Assembly: GCF_022827545.1 (NCBI RefSeq)
Contig: NZ_CP094669.1
Span: forward strand, 199,001-263,000
Length of the DNA stretch: 64,000 nucleotides
Source of the DNA: Hymenobacter tibetensis
GTDB taxonomy: Bacteria > Bacteroidota > Bacteroidia > Cytophagales > Hymenobacteraceae
Reading direction: 5' to 3'
The notes beneath the pieces were generated by a model, which made no database searches, had not been told where the DNA came from, and worked only from the letters and a program-made list of their open reading frames with translations. A program made the position numbers and the translations under genes. This document shows, in pieces, positions 25,164 through 34,744 of the stretch. The first letter of the stretch is position 1, and each line of letters begins with the position of its first letter.

Positions 25164-26165
25164 TTATCCTGCGTGCGCAGGCTCGGCTATCAGCTGGCGC
25201 AGGTGCAGCAGCATATCATCCGTCATTCTATCCAAACTAAATTCCGGTTGCCAGCTCCAATCGAGGCGGGCTTGGGTGTCGTCGATGCTGGCGGGCCAGG
25301 AATCGGCAATCTGCTGGCGTGAATCGGGCTGGTACGTGGTATGGAAATCGGGGTAATAGCGCTGAATGCTGGCGGTAATTTCTGCGGGCGAGAAGCTCAT
25401 GGCGCCTAGGTTGTAGCTGGAGCGCACCGTAAGTTTTTCAGCTGGCGCGTGCATCAAATCCAGGGTAGCCTTCAGCGCGTCGGGCATGTACATCATCGGC
25501 AGGTAGGTGTCCGCCTTCAGGAAGCACTCATAGGACTGGCCGGCCACGGCTTTGTGGTAGATGTCCACAGCGTAGTCGGTGGTGCCGCCGCCGGGCAGGC
25601 TCTTGTAGCCAATCAGGCCGGGGTAGCGCAAGCTGCGTACATCGAGGCCGTGCTTGCGGAAGTACCACTCGCACCACTGCTCACCGGCTAGCTTGCTGAT
25701 GCCATACACCGTGTTTGGGTTCATCACCGTTAGCTGGGGCGTATTTTGGCGAGGCGTATCGGGGCCGAATACGGCAATAGAGGAAGGCCAATACACTTGC
25801 TTCACGCCCAAGTCGATGGAAGCGTCCAGCACGTTGAATAGGCCGTCCATGTTTAGCTGCCACCCGAATTTCGGGTTCTTCTCGGCCGTGGCCGATAGCA
25901 GAGCTGCCAAGTGGTAGACTTGCTTGGGCTTGTAATGGCGAATCACTTCTTCCAGCCGGGGCTTGTCGAGCACATCCAGTAGTTCGAAGGGGCCCGCTTG
26001 CTGCACTTCCTCGTGTTGGGGAGCCCGCACATCGGCTGCTACCACGTTGGTGGCGCCATATAGCTGGCGTAGCTCCTGGGTTAGCTCCAAGCCAAGTTGT
26101 CCTCCGGCTCCTATTACCAGAATAGTGTCGGGGTGGGAGGTGGCAGGGCGGGGGGTATTTTCCAT
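25164..26165 (-). CDS. L-threonine 3-dehydrogenase, short-chain (epimerase-like) type
   Basis: A 333-residue NAD-dependent enzyme of the extended SDR family. It oxidises L-threonine to 2-amino-3-ketobutyrate. Rossmann motif GAGGQLG follows the N-terminal leader; the catalytic YxxxK is NTVYGISKLAGE, and VYWPSSIAVFGPDTP and YLPMMYMPDALKATLDLM match SDR-type threonine dehydrogenases rather than UDP-sugar epimerases. kbl, the next enzyme of the pathway, lies 0.9 kb away on the other strand. The start is set at ATG 26165 (MENTPRP) because an upstream ATG at 26192 would lie within the -7 element at 26192-26199. Confidence 0.88.
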   Translation of the reverse strand: MENTPRPATSHPDTILVIGAGGQLGLELTQELRQLYGATNVVAADVRAPQHEEVQQAGPFELLDVLDKPRLEEVIRHYKPKQVYHLAALLSATAEKNPKFGWQLNMDGLFNVLDASIDLGVKQVYWPSSIAVFGPDTPRQNTPQLTVMNPNTVYGISKLAGEQWCEWYFRKHGLDVRSLRYPGLIGYKSLPGGGTTDYAVDIYHKAVAGQSYECFLKADTYLPMMYMPDALKATLDLMHAPAEKLTVRSSYNLGAMSFSPAEITASIQRYYPDFHTTYQPDSRQQIADSWPASIDDTQARLDWSWQPEFSLDRMTDDMLLHLRQLIAEPAHAG

Positions 26166-26191
26166 GCGGGCAGTTTTGGGGATGGGGGCCA

Positions 26192-26222
26192 CAAAGATAA
26201 CTGGCCGGGATGGTTATCTTTG
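26192..26222. promoter_or_regulatory. Palindromic divergent promoter between the threonine dehydrogenase gene and 26311
   Basis: A 9-base perfect inverted repeat, AAAGATAAC (26193-26201) and GTTATCTTT (26213-26221), with a -7 element TATCTTTG on each strand (minus: 26199-26192; plus: 26215-26222). Neither has a clear TTG at -33. The symmetry suggests that one factor could bind and control both directions. Confidence 0.5.
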
Positions 26223-26310
26223 TTTAATGCTCTCAACCAAGATATAATACACCAGGGGCAGGGTAGCGCTAAATCCTAGTACCACCCCGTCCGCGCCCCA
26301 AACAGATTCT

Positions 26311-26991
26311 GTGGTGATATCCGATTTTGTTTCTCTGCTTTTTCTGGGGGCGCTAGTCTGGCTGCTGCTCCTGCTTCCGCTATCTATATGGGGGCTCAAT
26401 AAACCCCGAAGCTCAGCTGGAACACCACTTGTTCGGAAGCGGGGGATACACGAAGTGGTGGCACTAGGGGCCAGTATTCCTTTTGTCTTGATGGGCTTAG
26501 CCCTGTCGTTGGAGCTAGGGCACAAAGTATGGGTAAGAAAAGACACAGGTTTTAGCCTTGAGATTCTGCTGCTACTGCTTGGAATCGGGTTCTTCTTCTG
26601 CTTGCCAGCCATTACCGTATACCTGCACGCTGGGTATCGGCGCCACGAACAAGATGCCGTGTTGTGGCTCTATCCGGAAGAGCAGTGGCTGGAATACCAT
26701 AATTTCAATGAAACCTGGGTTGTTACCGCCTCGGATATCAAACAGATTACCCACTACACCCCTAAAAACTACAAGTCTTTGTGGAAGGATTATGACTATC
26801 TGGCGCTGAAAATGCACAACGGCCAAACTATAGTTATCACTTCCTTATTAATAGACTACTTCCGGGTGCTAGAGGTATTTCCGCAAACCCCGCAAGCCAC
26901 AGTATATAAGTGGATCAACCCGCTTATTCCCACCTCACTCAACGCCAGCGCACTGGGCACATCTTCTTCTCGGCTCGCTGAGCCGGTATAG
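26311..26991 (+). CDS. Hypothetical membrane protein
   Basis: A 226-residue protein of no family I recognise. It starts with GTG 26311 (an earlier in-frame ATG at 26227 runs into a stop). Three hydrophobic segments are visible (about residues 7-27, 49-68, 84-106), followed by a cytoplasmic domain of about 115 residues with a PH-like pattern (ILWLYPEEQWLEYHN-like strand, VVTASDIKQITHY, YLALKMHNGQTIVITSLLI). kbl follows after 24 bases, so both are probably transcribed together from the divergent promoter. Confidence 0.7.
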   Translation: MVISDFVSLLFLGALVWLLLLLPLSIWGLNKPRSSAGTPLVRKRGIHEVVALGASIPFVLMGLALSLELGHKVWVRKDTGFSLEILLLLLGIGFFFCLPAITVYLHAGYRRHEQDAVLWLYPEEQWLEYHNFNETWVVTASDIKQITHYTPKNYKSLWKDYDYLALKMHNGQTIVITSLLIDYFRVLEVFPQTPQATVYKWINPLIPTSLNASALGTSSSRLAEPV

Positions 26992-27015
26992 TTCACCTAC
27001 CTACCCATTCTTCCC

Positions 27016-28263
27016 ATGTATACTACCCTCCAGCCCGACCTCGAAAAGCAGCTTCAGGATATCAAAGACAATGGTCTTTACAAAAAGGAGCGTGTGATTA
27101 CCTCGCCGCAAGGTGCGGAAATTACAACCCAGGAGGGCGGCGAAGTGCTGAACTTCTGCGCCAACAACTACCTGGGCCTTTCCTCGCACCCCGAAGTAAT
27201 CAAGGCGGCCAAAGAAGCCATTGACACCCACGGCTACGGCATGTCGTCGGTGCGCTTCATTTGCGGCACGCAGGATATCCATAAGCAGCTAGAGCAGAAG
27301 CTGGCCGAGTTCCTGGGCACCGAAGATACCATCCTCTATGCCGCTGCCTTCGATGCCAACGGGGGCGTATTCGAGCCGCTGTTCAATGAGCAGGACGCTA
27401 TTATTTCCGACTCGCTTAACCATGCCAGCATCATTGACGGAGTGCGGCTCTGCAAAGCCCAGCGCTACCGCTACGCCCACAACGACATGGCCGACCTGGA
27501 AAAGCAACTTCAGGACGCGCAAGCCAAAGGCACCCGCCACCGCATTATCGTCACGGACGGCTCGTTCAGCATGGATGGCACCATCGCGCAGCTCGACAAA
27601 ATCTGTGACCTGGCCGAGCAGTATCAGGCCCTGGTGATGATAGACGAATGCCACTCGATGGGCTTCCTGGGCAAAACCGGCCGGGGCACCCACGAGTATC
27701 GCAACGTGCTCGGCCGCGTCGACATCATCACGGGTACGCTCGGGAAGGCGCTGGGCGGAGCCATGGGCGGCTTCACCTCGGGCCGTAAAGAAATTATCGA
27801 GATGCTGCGGCAGCGTAGTCGGCCTTATTTGTTTTCCAATACGCTGGCCCCCGCCATTGTAGGCGCCTCGTTGCGGGTACTGGAACTGCTGACAGAAAGC
27901 ACTGCCCTGCGCGACCAGTTAGAGGAAAACACCAAGTACTTCCGCCAGAAAATGACGGAAGCTGGCTTCGACATCAAGCCCGGTGAGCACCCCATTGTGC
28001 CCGTTATGCTCTACGACGCCAAACTCAGCCAGGAGTTTGCGGCCAAAATGCTGGAAAAAGGCATCTATGTAGTGGGTTTCTATTACCCCGTGGTGCCGCA
28101 GGGCCAGGCCCGCATTCGGGTGCAACTCAGCGCCGCCCACACCCGCGAGCACCTCGACAAGGCCATCAACGCTTTCCTGGAAGTAGGGCAGGAGCTCGGT
28201 ACGCTCAAGGACCGCTCGGCCGCTAAGTCCGAAGCCGGCCAAGTGGTGACAAACACTCCCTAG
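27016..28263 (+). CDS. kbl: Glycine C-acetyltransferase (2-amino-3-ketobutyrate CoA ligase)
   Basis: A 415-residue PLP enzyme of the alpha-oxoamine synthase family. It cleaves 2-amino-3-ketobutyrate with CoA into glycine and acetyl-CoA, completing threonine breakdown begun by the dehydrogenase at 25164. Signatures: [15 protein letters not shown] near the N-terminus, [27 protein letters not shown] (PLP-binding Asp and His), and [13 protein letters not shown] with the Schiff-base Lys. C-terminus is slightly longer than in E. coli Kbl. A perfect terminator follows. Confidence 0.95.
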   Translation: MYTTLQPDLEKQLQDIKDNGLYKKERVITSPQGAEITTQEGGEVLNFCANNYLGLSSHPEVIKAAKEAIDTHGYGMSSVRFICGTQDIHKQLEQKLAEFLGTEDTILYAAAFDANGGVFEPLFNEQDAIISDSLNHASIIDGVRLCKAQRYRYAHNDMADLEKQLQDAQAKGTRHRIIVTDGSFSMDGTIAQLDKICDLAEQYQALVMIDECHSMGFLGKTGRGTHEYRNVLGRVDIITGTLGKALGGAMGGFTSGRKEIIEMLRQRSRPYLFSNTLAPAIVGASLRVLELLTESTALRDQLEENTKYFRQKMTEAGFDIKPGEHPIVPVMLYDAKLSQEFAAKMLEKGIYVVGFYYPVVPQGQARIRVQLSAAHTREHLDKAINAFLEVGQELGTLKDRSAAKSEAGQVVTNTP

Positions 28264-28299
28264 GTCGGAACGCAAGTTGGGCTCTACCCCGATAGATTC

Positions 28300-28341
28300 T
28301 AAGCCCGCTGCGGCCTGCTCTGCTAGGCCGCAGCGGGCTTA
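28300..28341. terminator. Bidirectional terminator overlapping the end of the 1436-residue gene
   Basis: TAAGCCCGCTGCGGCC (28300-28315) and GGCCGCAGCGGGCTTA (28326-28341) form a perfect 16-base stem with a 10-base loop. The right arm is inside the last codons (AAAKPAAA and stop) of the convergent gene, so it mainly ends kbl. Confidence 0.75.
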
Positions 28342-31300
28342 GCTGCTGTAGCGCCGGAGCCAAACGGGGTGAGACTAACGAAACGGTAGAGCAATGGCAG
28401 CGTGGCAGTAAGCGCGGTGAGGAAGGTCTGGGCTTCGTTCAGCACACTGCGTTGCGTAACGAAGATGAACAAGGCCGCCGCAGATAAGGCCAGGAATATG
28501 GGCAGGCTGCGCCGGGCCCAGGTTCCGTCTCGCTCGGCTTCCTCGGAGGCTTCGCGCTCGATGCGCAACGCCTGTTGAGGAGGCAGCCCGTTGAGAATGA
28601 AATGGCGGAAGCTTTCATTGACGAGCCGCAACCCCACCTGATTGTACACCAAAAGGCCTTTCTGTAGCAAGCCGTTGAGTACCTGCGCGTCGCGGCTGTT
28701 GACTAGGCCGTCCTGGGCTACGTCGTAGAGGACGTAGTGCTCATGAGGGGTAAGGGTATCCCAGAGCTGGCGGAACTGCAGCTGCGCCCGTTGCTGAATA
28801 CTGAGCACAATATCGTCTTCGCGTAGCAGCTCCCCCCGCCGGAAGTTGGAAAGCAGGAGTTGTTCTAACTCGTTTTCCAGGGGCTGGCTCAGAAAAGGCA
28901 ACGCGGAACACTCCACTTTTATAAACCAGCGCAGGTGTACCAGGCCGGTTCTGGGCAGCTTGCCGGTTGGGTCAGTTGCTTTCAGCTTTTCTTGAAACAG
29001 CGCCCTTTCCTTGGGCATGTTGTCCCAGTACGCATAGGGCTGGAGCGCCGGTGTGCGTACCATAGGCGCATATAGCATCTCGAAATCGGCCAGTGCATCC
29101 AGCAGCACGTCGCCGGTGTGCCAGATGATTTTGTGGTTGACTTGGTCGGTGCATTTGTCGCGCGTGTGGCCGCAGTCGGCGAATACCACGGGGTGCACTC
29201 GCGAAGCAATGACGATGTTCAGGGTGGAAAACTGTTGCAGATACGCCAGAGCGTTGATTTTTAGCTGCGTCAGGTTAGGGTCGTGCGGTTGGTCGTCGAA
29301 GTAGTCGAGCGCCACAGTCTTGTATTCTTCAAGCTCCATCTGCGTCTGCCATTCCTTTGAAATAAGCTTTGGAATGTTGTTGGACAGCAGCAGCTTCCGG
29401 CAGTCTAGGTGCAGGGTGGTGGCCTGGAAGGCTTCGGGAACGGGGTACGTGCTTTCGGTGGCGCATAGCCGGTACTCGCGGCGGGGTACTGTAGAGTCGG
29501 GGAGGCGTAGCGTGGCGGGGCATACCAAGGTTCTGATATCCAGCATATCCAGGTTGAATACCCGGCGGGCCAGCAGGTGCAAGAGTTGGTACAAGCCGAC
29601 AAGCAGCAGGACCAGGCCAACAACCAAGCGGAACCATTCTCCCCAATCGGCGATGGTGAAAGACTGCCCTTTCAAGAGGTCGGTAGGCAAATACCAATGG
29701 CCGCCCCAGTGCCGGTCCCTCACGTCGGACACGAAGTGCTGCGCCGCTCCCGGGAGTGGCACCTTCGATTGGAGCTGCGTGGTGGTATTCCAGGAAGAAG
29801 CAACCGTCCAATCCGAAAAGCGGGCGTTTTCGCGTGGCAATACCCGCTGCGTGCTGCGCCCCAGCGTATCGAAGCTCGGGTGCAGCCACGTGACCAGCTC
29901 CCGGTAGTTGTTCTCGGCTTTGTTGAAGGAAGCTGGGGCCGAACGAGGTGGGCCGGATTGGGTGTCGAAGAAGAAAGGGGTGTACGCCACTGCCTGCTGC
30001 GCATCTCGCTGCACGGCGTAGGCCAGCGCCATGTGCGCATGCCGGATTTGCAGCTCCCGCTCGGCCCGGTAGGCCACGTGGTAGCAGTAGATGGCCGGCA
30101 CGAAACTGAGCACCACCACCCAACTCAGCAGCATGGTGGAGTAGGCCCGTTTAAGCGCCACCGTAGAGTACGTCGGCTTGCCCGCAAAATCAGTGCGGGG
30201 CACGTTGCCTAGCGGCGAAGCCTCTAGCTGCCGGCCTGCCCAAGTAAGTAGCAGCATCAGCGCCACCAGGGCTATCTGGAGCAGCAAGCCAAACCCCCAA
30301 GCGGAACCAGCCCAGTGCCAAGCCGCCAGATTATAGCTGAGCACAAACCACAGGGTAAGGCGGCGTACCTGGCCTACCGCGCCAGTGGCCCGCCACAGCA
30401 CCCACACAGATGCCAGCGGCCCCAATGAAGTGCCGGGCTCTAACGTGTCAGACGCGGGGTTGTCGGTGGGGAGACGAAGCTTGTAGAAGCTAAACAAGAA
30501 GCAGTAGCTTGGCACTAGCGGCAACAGCAAGAGCTGCACCAGCGGCCCCACGTACAAGCTAGCGGCAAACAGCAGCCCCGTGCCGCCCAGCAGCGCCCCA
30601 GCTATCTGCATGTAGGTAGGCGTGCGAACTACCCGCGGCCATAGTCGTCGTAAGCTGTACGAATTCGTCATCACGGTAGTGCGCGACGGTAGCAGCAAAA
30701 CGTACAAGGCCAGGAATACGGCAGTCAGTAAGCTAAACGCGGCTAGTAGGGTGGCGGCCAAGCTCAGGGTTTGCATCTGCCGGTCGTGCACCAGGTGCAA
30801 ATCAACTAGCGTTACCAGAAACAGCGGCCAGTCTTGTAGGGGTTGAATCCGCAGCATATACTCCCGGCCCTGGTAGCGCACCTCCACCGTAGCCGTGTCG
30901 CGGGCGAACATGGCCGCCCGTAGGTTGTCGCCGGGCTCACAGTCGCCCAGAATATTCTCGCTCAGGTTCAAGCGGGAGTCGGAGTGAAATTTTATTTCCC
31001 CGTTGTCATCCACCACGCAAAAGCTGTAGCCTGGCGGAAGGATGGGGTTGGTTAGGCTGCGCAAATGGGTACTGTAGATAGCAAGCAGCCCTTCTGCCTT
31101 TTCACTGCCGGCTCCCGCCTGGCTTGGGAAGCGCACTTCACTAGGGCGGGCATAAACGGCCACCTTGTCGCCGCTGCGGCCGAAGGTAACCACCGATTCC
31201 AGCGTGAACCTAGTGTCGGTGTCGGTGTCGGGGGTTGCGGGCGCAAGTCGCCACAACTGGTCTTTCTTCCACCGCTTGAAATATTCCCGCTCCCGCAGGT

Positions 31301-32633
31301 TGGGCAAAAACGAGTCGGGCACACTATCCACGCTCAATACGCCGTTGCCTGCCCCGTTTATCCACAGCATCTGGTCGTTGTTCTGCCAGGGGTGTTCCCG
31401 AGAACCACGATAAGGCGTATTCGGTGCTACGTCTCGGGGATGAATCTTCTGGATGAGCGACGAGCTGGTGAGACTAAGTTGTTTGCCACGAATCAGGCTG
31501 TCGGGTAACCGGCCGGTATTGGCCAGCGCCTGGTCGGTTTCGCGCAGCATCCGGTCAATGGTATACAGCTCCTGGTGCACCGTCTGGTCTACTTGCCGGG
31601 CCAGTGAGCGAAGCTGGGTATGAAGCAGGCTCGGTTCAATGGTATGCTTGGCCACCGTGGAAAGGCTTAGCAGCAACAGAAAAGAAGTGCCCAGCACCAA
31701 CGACAAGCCGCACAGCACCACATCCGACCGGCTCAGCCGTTCCCGCGCGCCCATAAGCGTGATTTTAAGAAAGGGCAAGGCCAGCATACCCAGCAGGATG
31801 GTGGCTATGGTCAGCTCCACCAAATTTTCGGGGAGCTCCTGCCGCTGAGCATTGAAGCGCTGCGTCGATACGGCCCCGCACAGCAGCCACGTAGCAGTGG
31901 TGCCCAGGCGCACGGGCTGCACAAATACCTTGTAAGGTTGGCCGTGAATGGTAAGGTCGGCGAGGCGGGTAGCCTGAATGGCGGTGGTATCGCGCAGCCA
32001 GTACGGCACGGGTTTCTTGGCTTCGGTTTCCAGGTTGAGGGTGAGAGGCGCCGGAAAGGAACTGTAGTAAATCTGGTCGAGCTTCTTCGAGCCCGTCTTG
32101 TCGTTGCTGGGCCCCAGAATCAGGAAGTGCTCGAAGGTTTCGGGGCGCAGCAAGCCCTGCACAAACTCCCGGATACCAGTTGACACTGCGAGCCGCAAGG
32201 AGTCCTCGAAGTGGTACACGAACCGCACCCGTTGGTCGGCTTCCTGCCAGTGAATAGCGGGCAAGGCGTTGCGGCGTGGCTGCGCTGCTAGTGGCGTGAT
32301 GGAGTCGAATTCCGGAGAGTTCAGGCCATCCTGGCGCCACTTCTGGCCCAAGCGGTTCGCCACCGCCCGATACGTTTCGGGGGCTGCCGTGGGGCCTTGC
32401 GGTACTTCATAGCGAATCTCGCGCACCATGGCTTCGCTGCGCTTACTGAAAGCCCCTATCTTCTCCTGCATGTTCCAGCCGATGCGGCTCACCACCCGGA
32501 AATAGCGGGCGCGCAGGTCTTGCTCGCGGGCCGGCAAATAGCCAAGCACGTACCACGCGACGCCCAAGGCCATCAGCAGGCTAAGCCCAATGGTCACGGC
32601 GTTGCGGCGCAATGGTTCAGTGAAAGAATGCAT
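28323..32633 (-). CDS. Giant Cache-sensor membrane protein with degenerate STAND-like cytosolic region
   Basis: A 1436-residue protein. TM1 (12-33) and TM2 (about 272-296) bracket an extracytoplasmic sensor domain; TM3 (304-327) and TM4 (622-649) bracket a second, which looks like a double Cache domain (REREYFKRWKKDQ, VAVYARPSEV, PPGYSFCVVDDNGEIKFHSD). TM5 to TM9 follow up to residue 853, then a third extracytoplasmic domain (857-998), TM10 (999-1023), a cytosolic region (1030-1350) and two last helices (1376-1420). The cytosolic region has a Walker-B-like strand (TVALDYFDD, 1106-1114), a sensor-1-like strand (NIVIASRVHPV) and a winged-helix-like end (YVLYDVAQDGLVNSRDAQVL), yet no GKS/T P-loop. 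It is 66 bases downstream of the patatin gene. Signalling or envelope sensing is inferred. Confidence 0.75.
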   Translation of the reverse strand: MHSFTEPLRRNAVTIGLSLLMALGVAWYVLGYLPAREQDLRARYFRVVSRIGWNMQEKIGAFSKRSEAMVREIRYEVPQGPTAAPETYRAVANRLGQKWRQDGLNSPEFDSITPLAAQPRRNALPAIHWQEADQRVRFVYHFEDSLRLAVSTGIREFVQGLLRPETFEHFLILGPSNDKTGSKKLDQIYYSSFPAPLTLNLETEAKKPVPYWLRDTTAIQATRLADLTIHGQPYKVFVQPVRLGTTATWLLCGAVSTQRFNAQRQELPENLVELTIATILLGMLALPFLKITLMGARERLSRSDVVLCGLSLVLGTSFLLLLSLSTVAKHTIEPSLLHTQLRSLARQVDQTVHQELYTIDRMLRETDQALANTGRLPDSLIRGKQLSLTSSSLIQKIHPRDVAPNTPYRGSREHPWQNNDQMLWINGAGNGVLSVDSVPDSFLPNLREREYFKRWKKDQLWRLAPATPDTDTDTRFTLESVVTFGRSGDKVAVYARPSEVRFPSQAGAGSEKAEGLLAIYSTHLRSLTNPILPPGYSFCVVDDNGEIKFHSDSRLNLSENILGDCEPGDNLRAAMFARDTATVEVRYQGREYMLRIQPLQDWPLFLVTLVDLHLVHDRQMQTLSLAATLLAAFSLLTAVFLALYVLLLPSRTTVMTNSYSLRRLWPRVVRTPTYMQIAGALLGGTGLLFAASLYVGPLVQLLLLPLVPSYCFLFSFYKLRLPTDNPASDTLEPGTSLGPLASVWVLWRATGAVGQVRRLTLWFVLSYNLAAWHWAGSAWGFGLLLQIALVALMLLLTWAGRQLEASPLGNVPRTDFAGKPTYSTVALKRAYSTMLLSWVVVLSFVPAIYCYHVAYRAERELQIRHAHMALAYAVQRDAQQAVAYTPFFFDTQSGPPRSAPASFNKAENNYRELVTWLHPSFDTLGRSTQRVLPRENARFSDWTVASSWNTTTQLQSKVPLPGAAQHFVSDVRDRHWGGHWYLPTDLLKGQSFTIADWGEWFRLVVGLVLLLVGLYQLLHLLARRVFNLDMLDIRTLVCPATLRLPDSTVPRREYRLCATESTYPVPEAFQATTLHLDCRKLLLSNNIPKLISKEWQTQMELEEYKTVALDYFDDQPHDPNLTQLKINALAYLQQFSTLNIVIASRVHPVVFADCGHTRDKCTDQVNHKIIWHTGDVLLDALADFEMLYAPMVRTPALQPYAYWDNMPKERALFQEKLKATDPTGKLPRTGLVHLRWFIKVECSALPFLSQPLENELEQLLLSNFRRGELLREDDIVLSIQQRAQLQFRQLWDTLTPHEHYVLYDVAQDGLVNSRDAQVLNGLLQKGLLVYNQVGLRLVNESFRHFILNGLPPQQALRIEREASEEAERDGTWARRSLPIFLALSAAALFIFVTQRSVLNEAQTFLTALTATLPLLYRFVSLTPFGSGATAAKPAAA

Positions 32634-32699
32634 ACCTGCGGAGGGCGCGCGGCCTATCTACTGTGCGTACACGTACCTAATTGTCTCGCCAACGTGCGC

Positions 32700-34175
32700 T
32701 TACTGGTGCGCCACCACCGGCGCTTCGGTCCGCATATAGCTCGGCCGGATGCCGCCCGGCCATTCCAGTTCGGCCGCGTGGGGCTCGGGGTGAGGTGTGT
32801 CTTTTTGGGCGTCCAGCATCTGGGCTTGGTGCACCACATGCACCTTTTCCTTGCGTAGCTTCTTGTAGCCCGCCCAATCAAACTTTGTTAGGAACTCCAC
32901 GGCCCCGCGCACGCCCACCGCAAACAGCTTCAGCTTTTCTTCGCGAGGCATGTTGAAATCCAGCCAGTTGAAGCCATCCACGTTCAGGCAGTGCACCAGA
33001 TGACGGTAGTCGGAGTTGCGCTTGATGAAGTCGAAGTCAGACTGGGTGCGGGCCGCGTCGAACATGGCGCCCAGCACTTGCGGCAGCGTGCCGGTAGGGC
33101 GCAGCGCGGCCCGATCGACGCCCAGCTTCACGCCGAACGTAGGCGAAGCCGGCACCTGTGTATTGTCATGAAACAAGTCGATGGGGAAGTTCGACATGAT
33201 GCCACCGTCCATGAAGGCCGCCGTTTCCGGAATCGGGCCGGTGTAGCCGAGGGCATTCCAGGCGTCGAGGTACTGTTGGGCCTGCGTTGGTGGCTCCCCA
33301 AAGCCAGGTAGCGGCCCCAGGCGGTAAGGTTGAAAAAACAGCGGCACCGACATAGAGGCTCGAACCAGTTCGGCGGGGTGTACCTGCGCCCAGTTCTTCC
33401 AATAAAGCGAAGCCATTTCCGGGAATATCACCTTGGTTTGGGTGGTAATGTCGGCCGCCACAATGGCCACCCGCTGCAGCACTGCCGACTCGTAGGGCTG
33501 CGAGCGGCCGTTTTCGTCGAGGCGGCAAAGACCCCCCGCGGGCACTTGCTGACGTAGGGCCGTGAGCTGGGCAATAGTTTGGATACCCCGGCCATCGAGC
33601 AGTTTTGCCAGCCAGTCGCGGAACACCTGGCCGCGGTGCAGACCCTGGTCGTCGCGCAAATTGTCCACTATTTGCAGCCCGTCACTGATAAGGTCGGCTT
33701 TGCTAACGAAACCCTTCAGCCAACCCCAGACGCCACGTTCGACTTTCGTCGGTTTCAGCAAGTCGGCAGTGAAGTCGCGGGCATCTTGGTCACCGTCCAC
33801 AAACTCGTAGAAATTCTGGTTGGCCAGTTCTTGAATCAGCCATTCGGTGCTGGTTTCGTGCCGAGGCCCCGCGGCGGCCATCAGCATGGCGTTGATGGCC
33901 CCGGCCGAGGTGCCCCCGAGCTGCAAGAACCGGATGCCAGCTTGCTCTAAGGCGTACACGTAGCCCACCAGCGCAATGCCCAGCATCCCGCCGCCTTCCA
34001 TCACCAGGTCCACGTACTGGTGCGGCCGTTCACCTGGCGCCGTAGCTTCATCGGTGATGTCGGAAACCCGCCATGTACCGTTCTTGGAGTCGATGTAGGT
34101 GGTTAGTTTTTGGAGAGCCGCCGTCACCTCGGGCTGACCAGTGAAATCGAGTGGAGTAAGCGTAGAAGTGGCCAT
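32700..34175 (-). CDS. Patatin-like phospholipase
   Basis: A 491-residue lipid acyl hydrolase. The catalytic core has the oxyanion loop MEGGGMLGIALVG (GGG at 61-63), the nucleophile elbow GGTSAGA (Ser90) and the catalytic Asp in FMDGGIMSNFPIDLF (Asp323), so the Ser-Asp dyad is complete. The N-terminal 50 residues precede the core and have no signal peptide; a long insertion (about 105-230) lies between the elbow and the second half. The C-terminal 100 residues are basic. It is the first gene of an operon with the giant Cache protein, 66 bases apart, suggesting a sensor-controlled phospholipase. Enzymatic class is secure; the biological role is inferred. Confidence 0.9.
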   Translation of the reverse strand: MATSTLTPLDFTGQPEVTAALQKLTTYIDSKNGTWRVSDITDEATAPGERPHQYVDLVMEGGGMLGIALVGYVYALEQAGIRFLQLGGTSAGAINAMLMAAAGPRHETSTEWLIQELANQNFYEFVDGDQDARDFTADLLKPTKVERGVWGWLKGFVSKADLISDGLQIVDNLRDDQGLHRGQVFRDWLAKLLDGRGIQTIAQLTALRQQVPAGGLCRLDENGRSQPYESAVLQRVAIVAADITTQTKVIFPEMASLYWKNWAQVHPAELVRASMSVPLFFQPYRLGPLPGFGEPPTQAQQYLDAWNALGYTGPIPETAAFMDGGIMSNFPIDLFHDNTQVPASPTFGVKLGVDRAALRPTGTLPQVLGAMFDAARTQSDFDFIKRNSDYRHLVHCLNVDGFNWLDFNMPREEKLKLFAVGVRGAVEFLTKFDWAGYKKLRKEKVHVVHQAQMLDAQKDTPHPEPHAAELEWPGGIRPSYMRTEAPVVAHQ

Positions 34176-34744
34176 AAAAGCTAGGGAGTTGAGGAGCCGT
34201 AAGCCCTGGGGTGAGAAGAAGCGTTAAGTGCAGCCCTACCCTGACGTGCGAACAGGGCAACAGGCCATTGGAGGCAAGACACGCCGCAACTAGCGCGCCG
34301 AACAACACCTGGAAAACCGATGCGCGAGTACACGCCACCCCAGGCCGCACAGTTCATGCTTGGGGCAAATGCGAGTACGATACCACCCGCTGCGGCATAG
34401 TCGCAAAAGGATGGCAACCGACCCTCCGGTCAGAGCAAGACAGGAGCCAGCAGCAGGCAGCCTACTCGAGGCAGGTAGTCGCGGTGGTGCAGCAAGAAGA
34501 GCGGGTTTCGGTACGGGTGTAGGCGTAGCCGAAAAAGAGAGGCAGCGGTTACGCTACCGGATACGAGGACAGCACGGGTTCCAAACAGGCCTAACGGTCA
34601 CCTGTTCAGAGGATAGGACGACAATGAAAGCTAATATAATAGGTAATCCTATATATTTCAATAGTACCACTAAATAACTGCTTATTACTACTGTCGAGTA
34701 GCCTGTAGGTGCGCAGTGCAACCACGCAAACCGGCCCCTCCTGC
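34176..34744. other. Intergenic region upstream of the patatin operon
   Basis: About 570 bases between the end of cdaA and the start of the patatin gene, both on the minus strand. No supported gene: the longest frames have proline/arginine-rich, non-conserved-looking content. The 34621-34680 part is A/T-rich with a small ATAGG-TAAT-CCTAT hairpin, while the remainder is GC-rich. No convincing TAnnTTTG element was found on the minus strand. Confidence 0.5.

Noticed and set aside
25164..26165. Assignment as HldD/ADP-heptose epimerase because of the heptose genes nearby
   Set aside because: The motifs around YGISK and YLPMMYMPD fit SDR threonine dehydrogenase, and kbl lies next to it.
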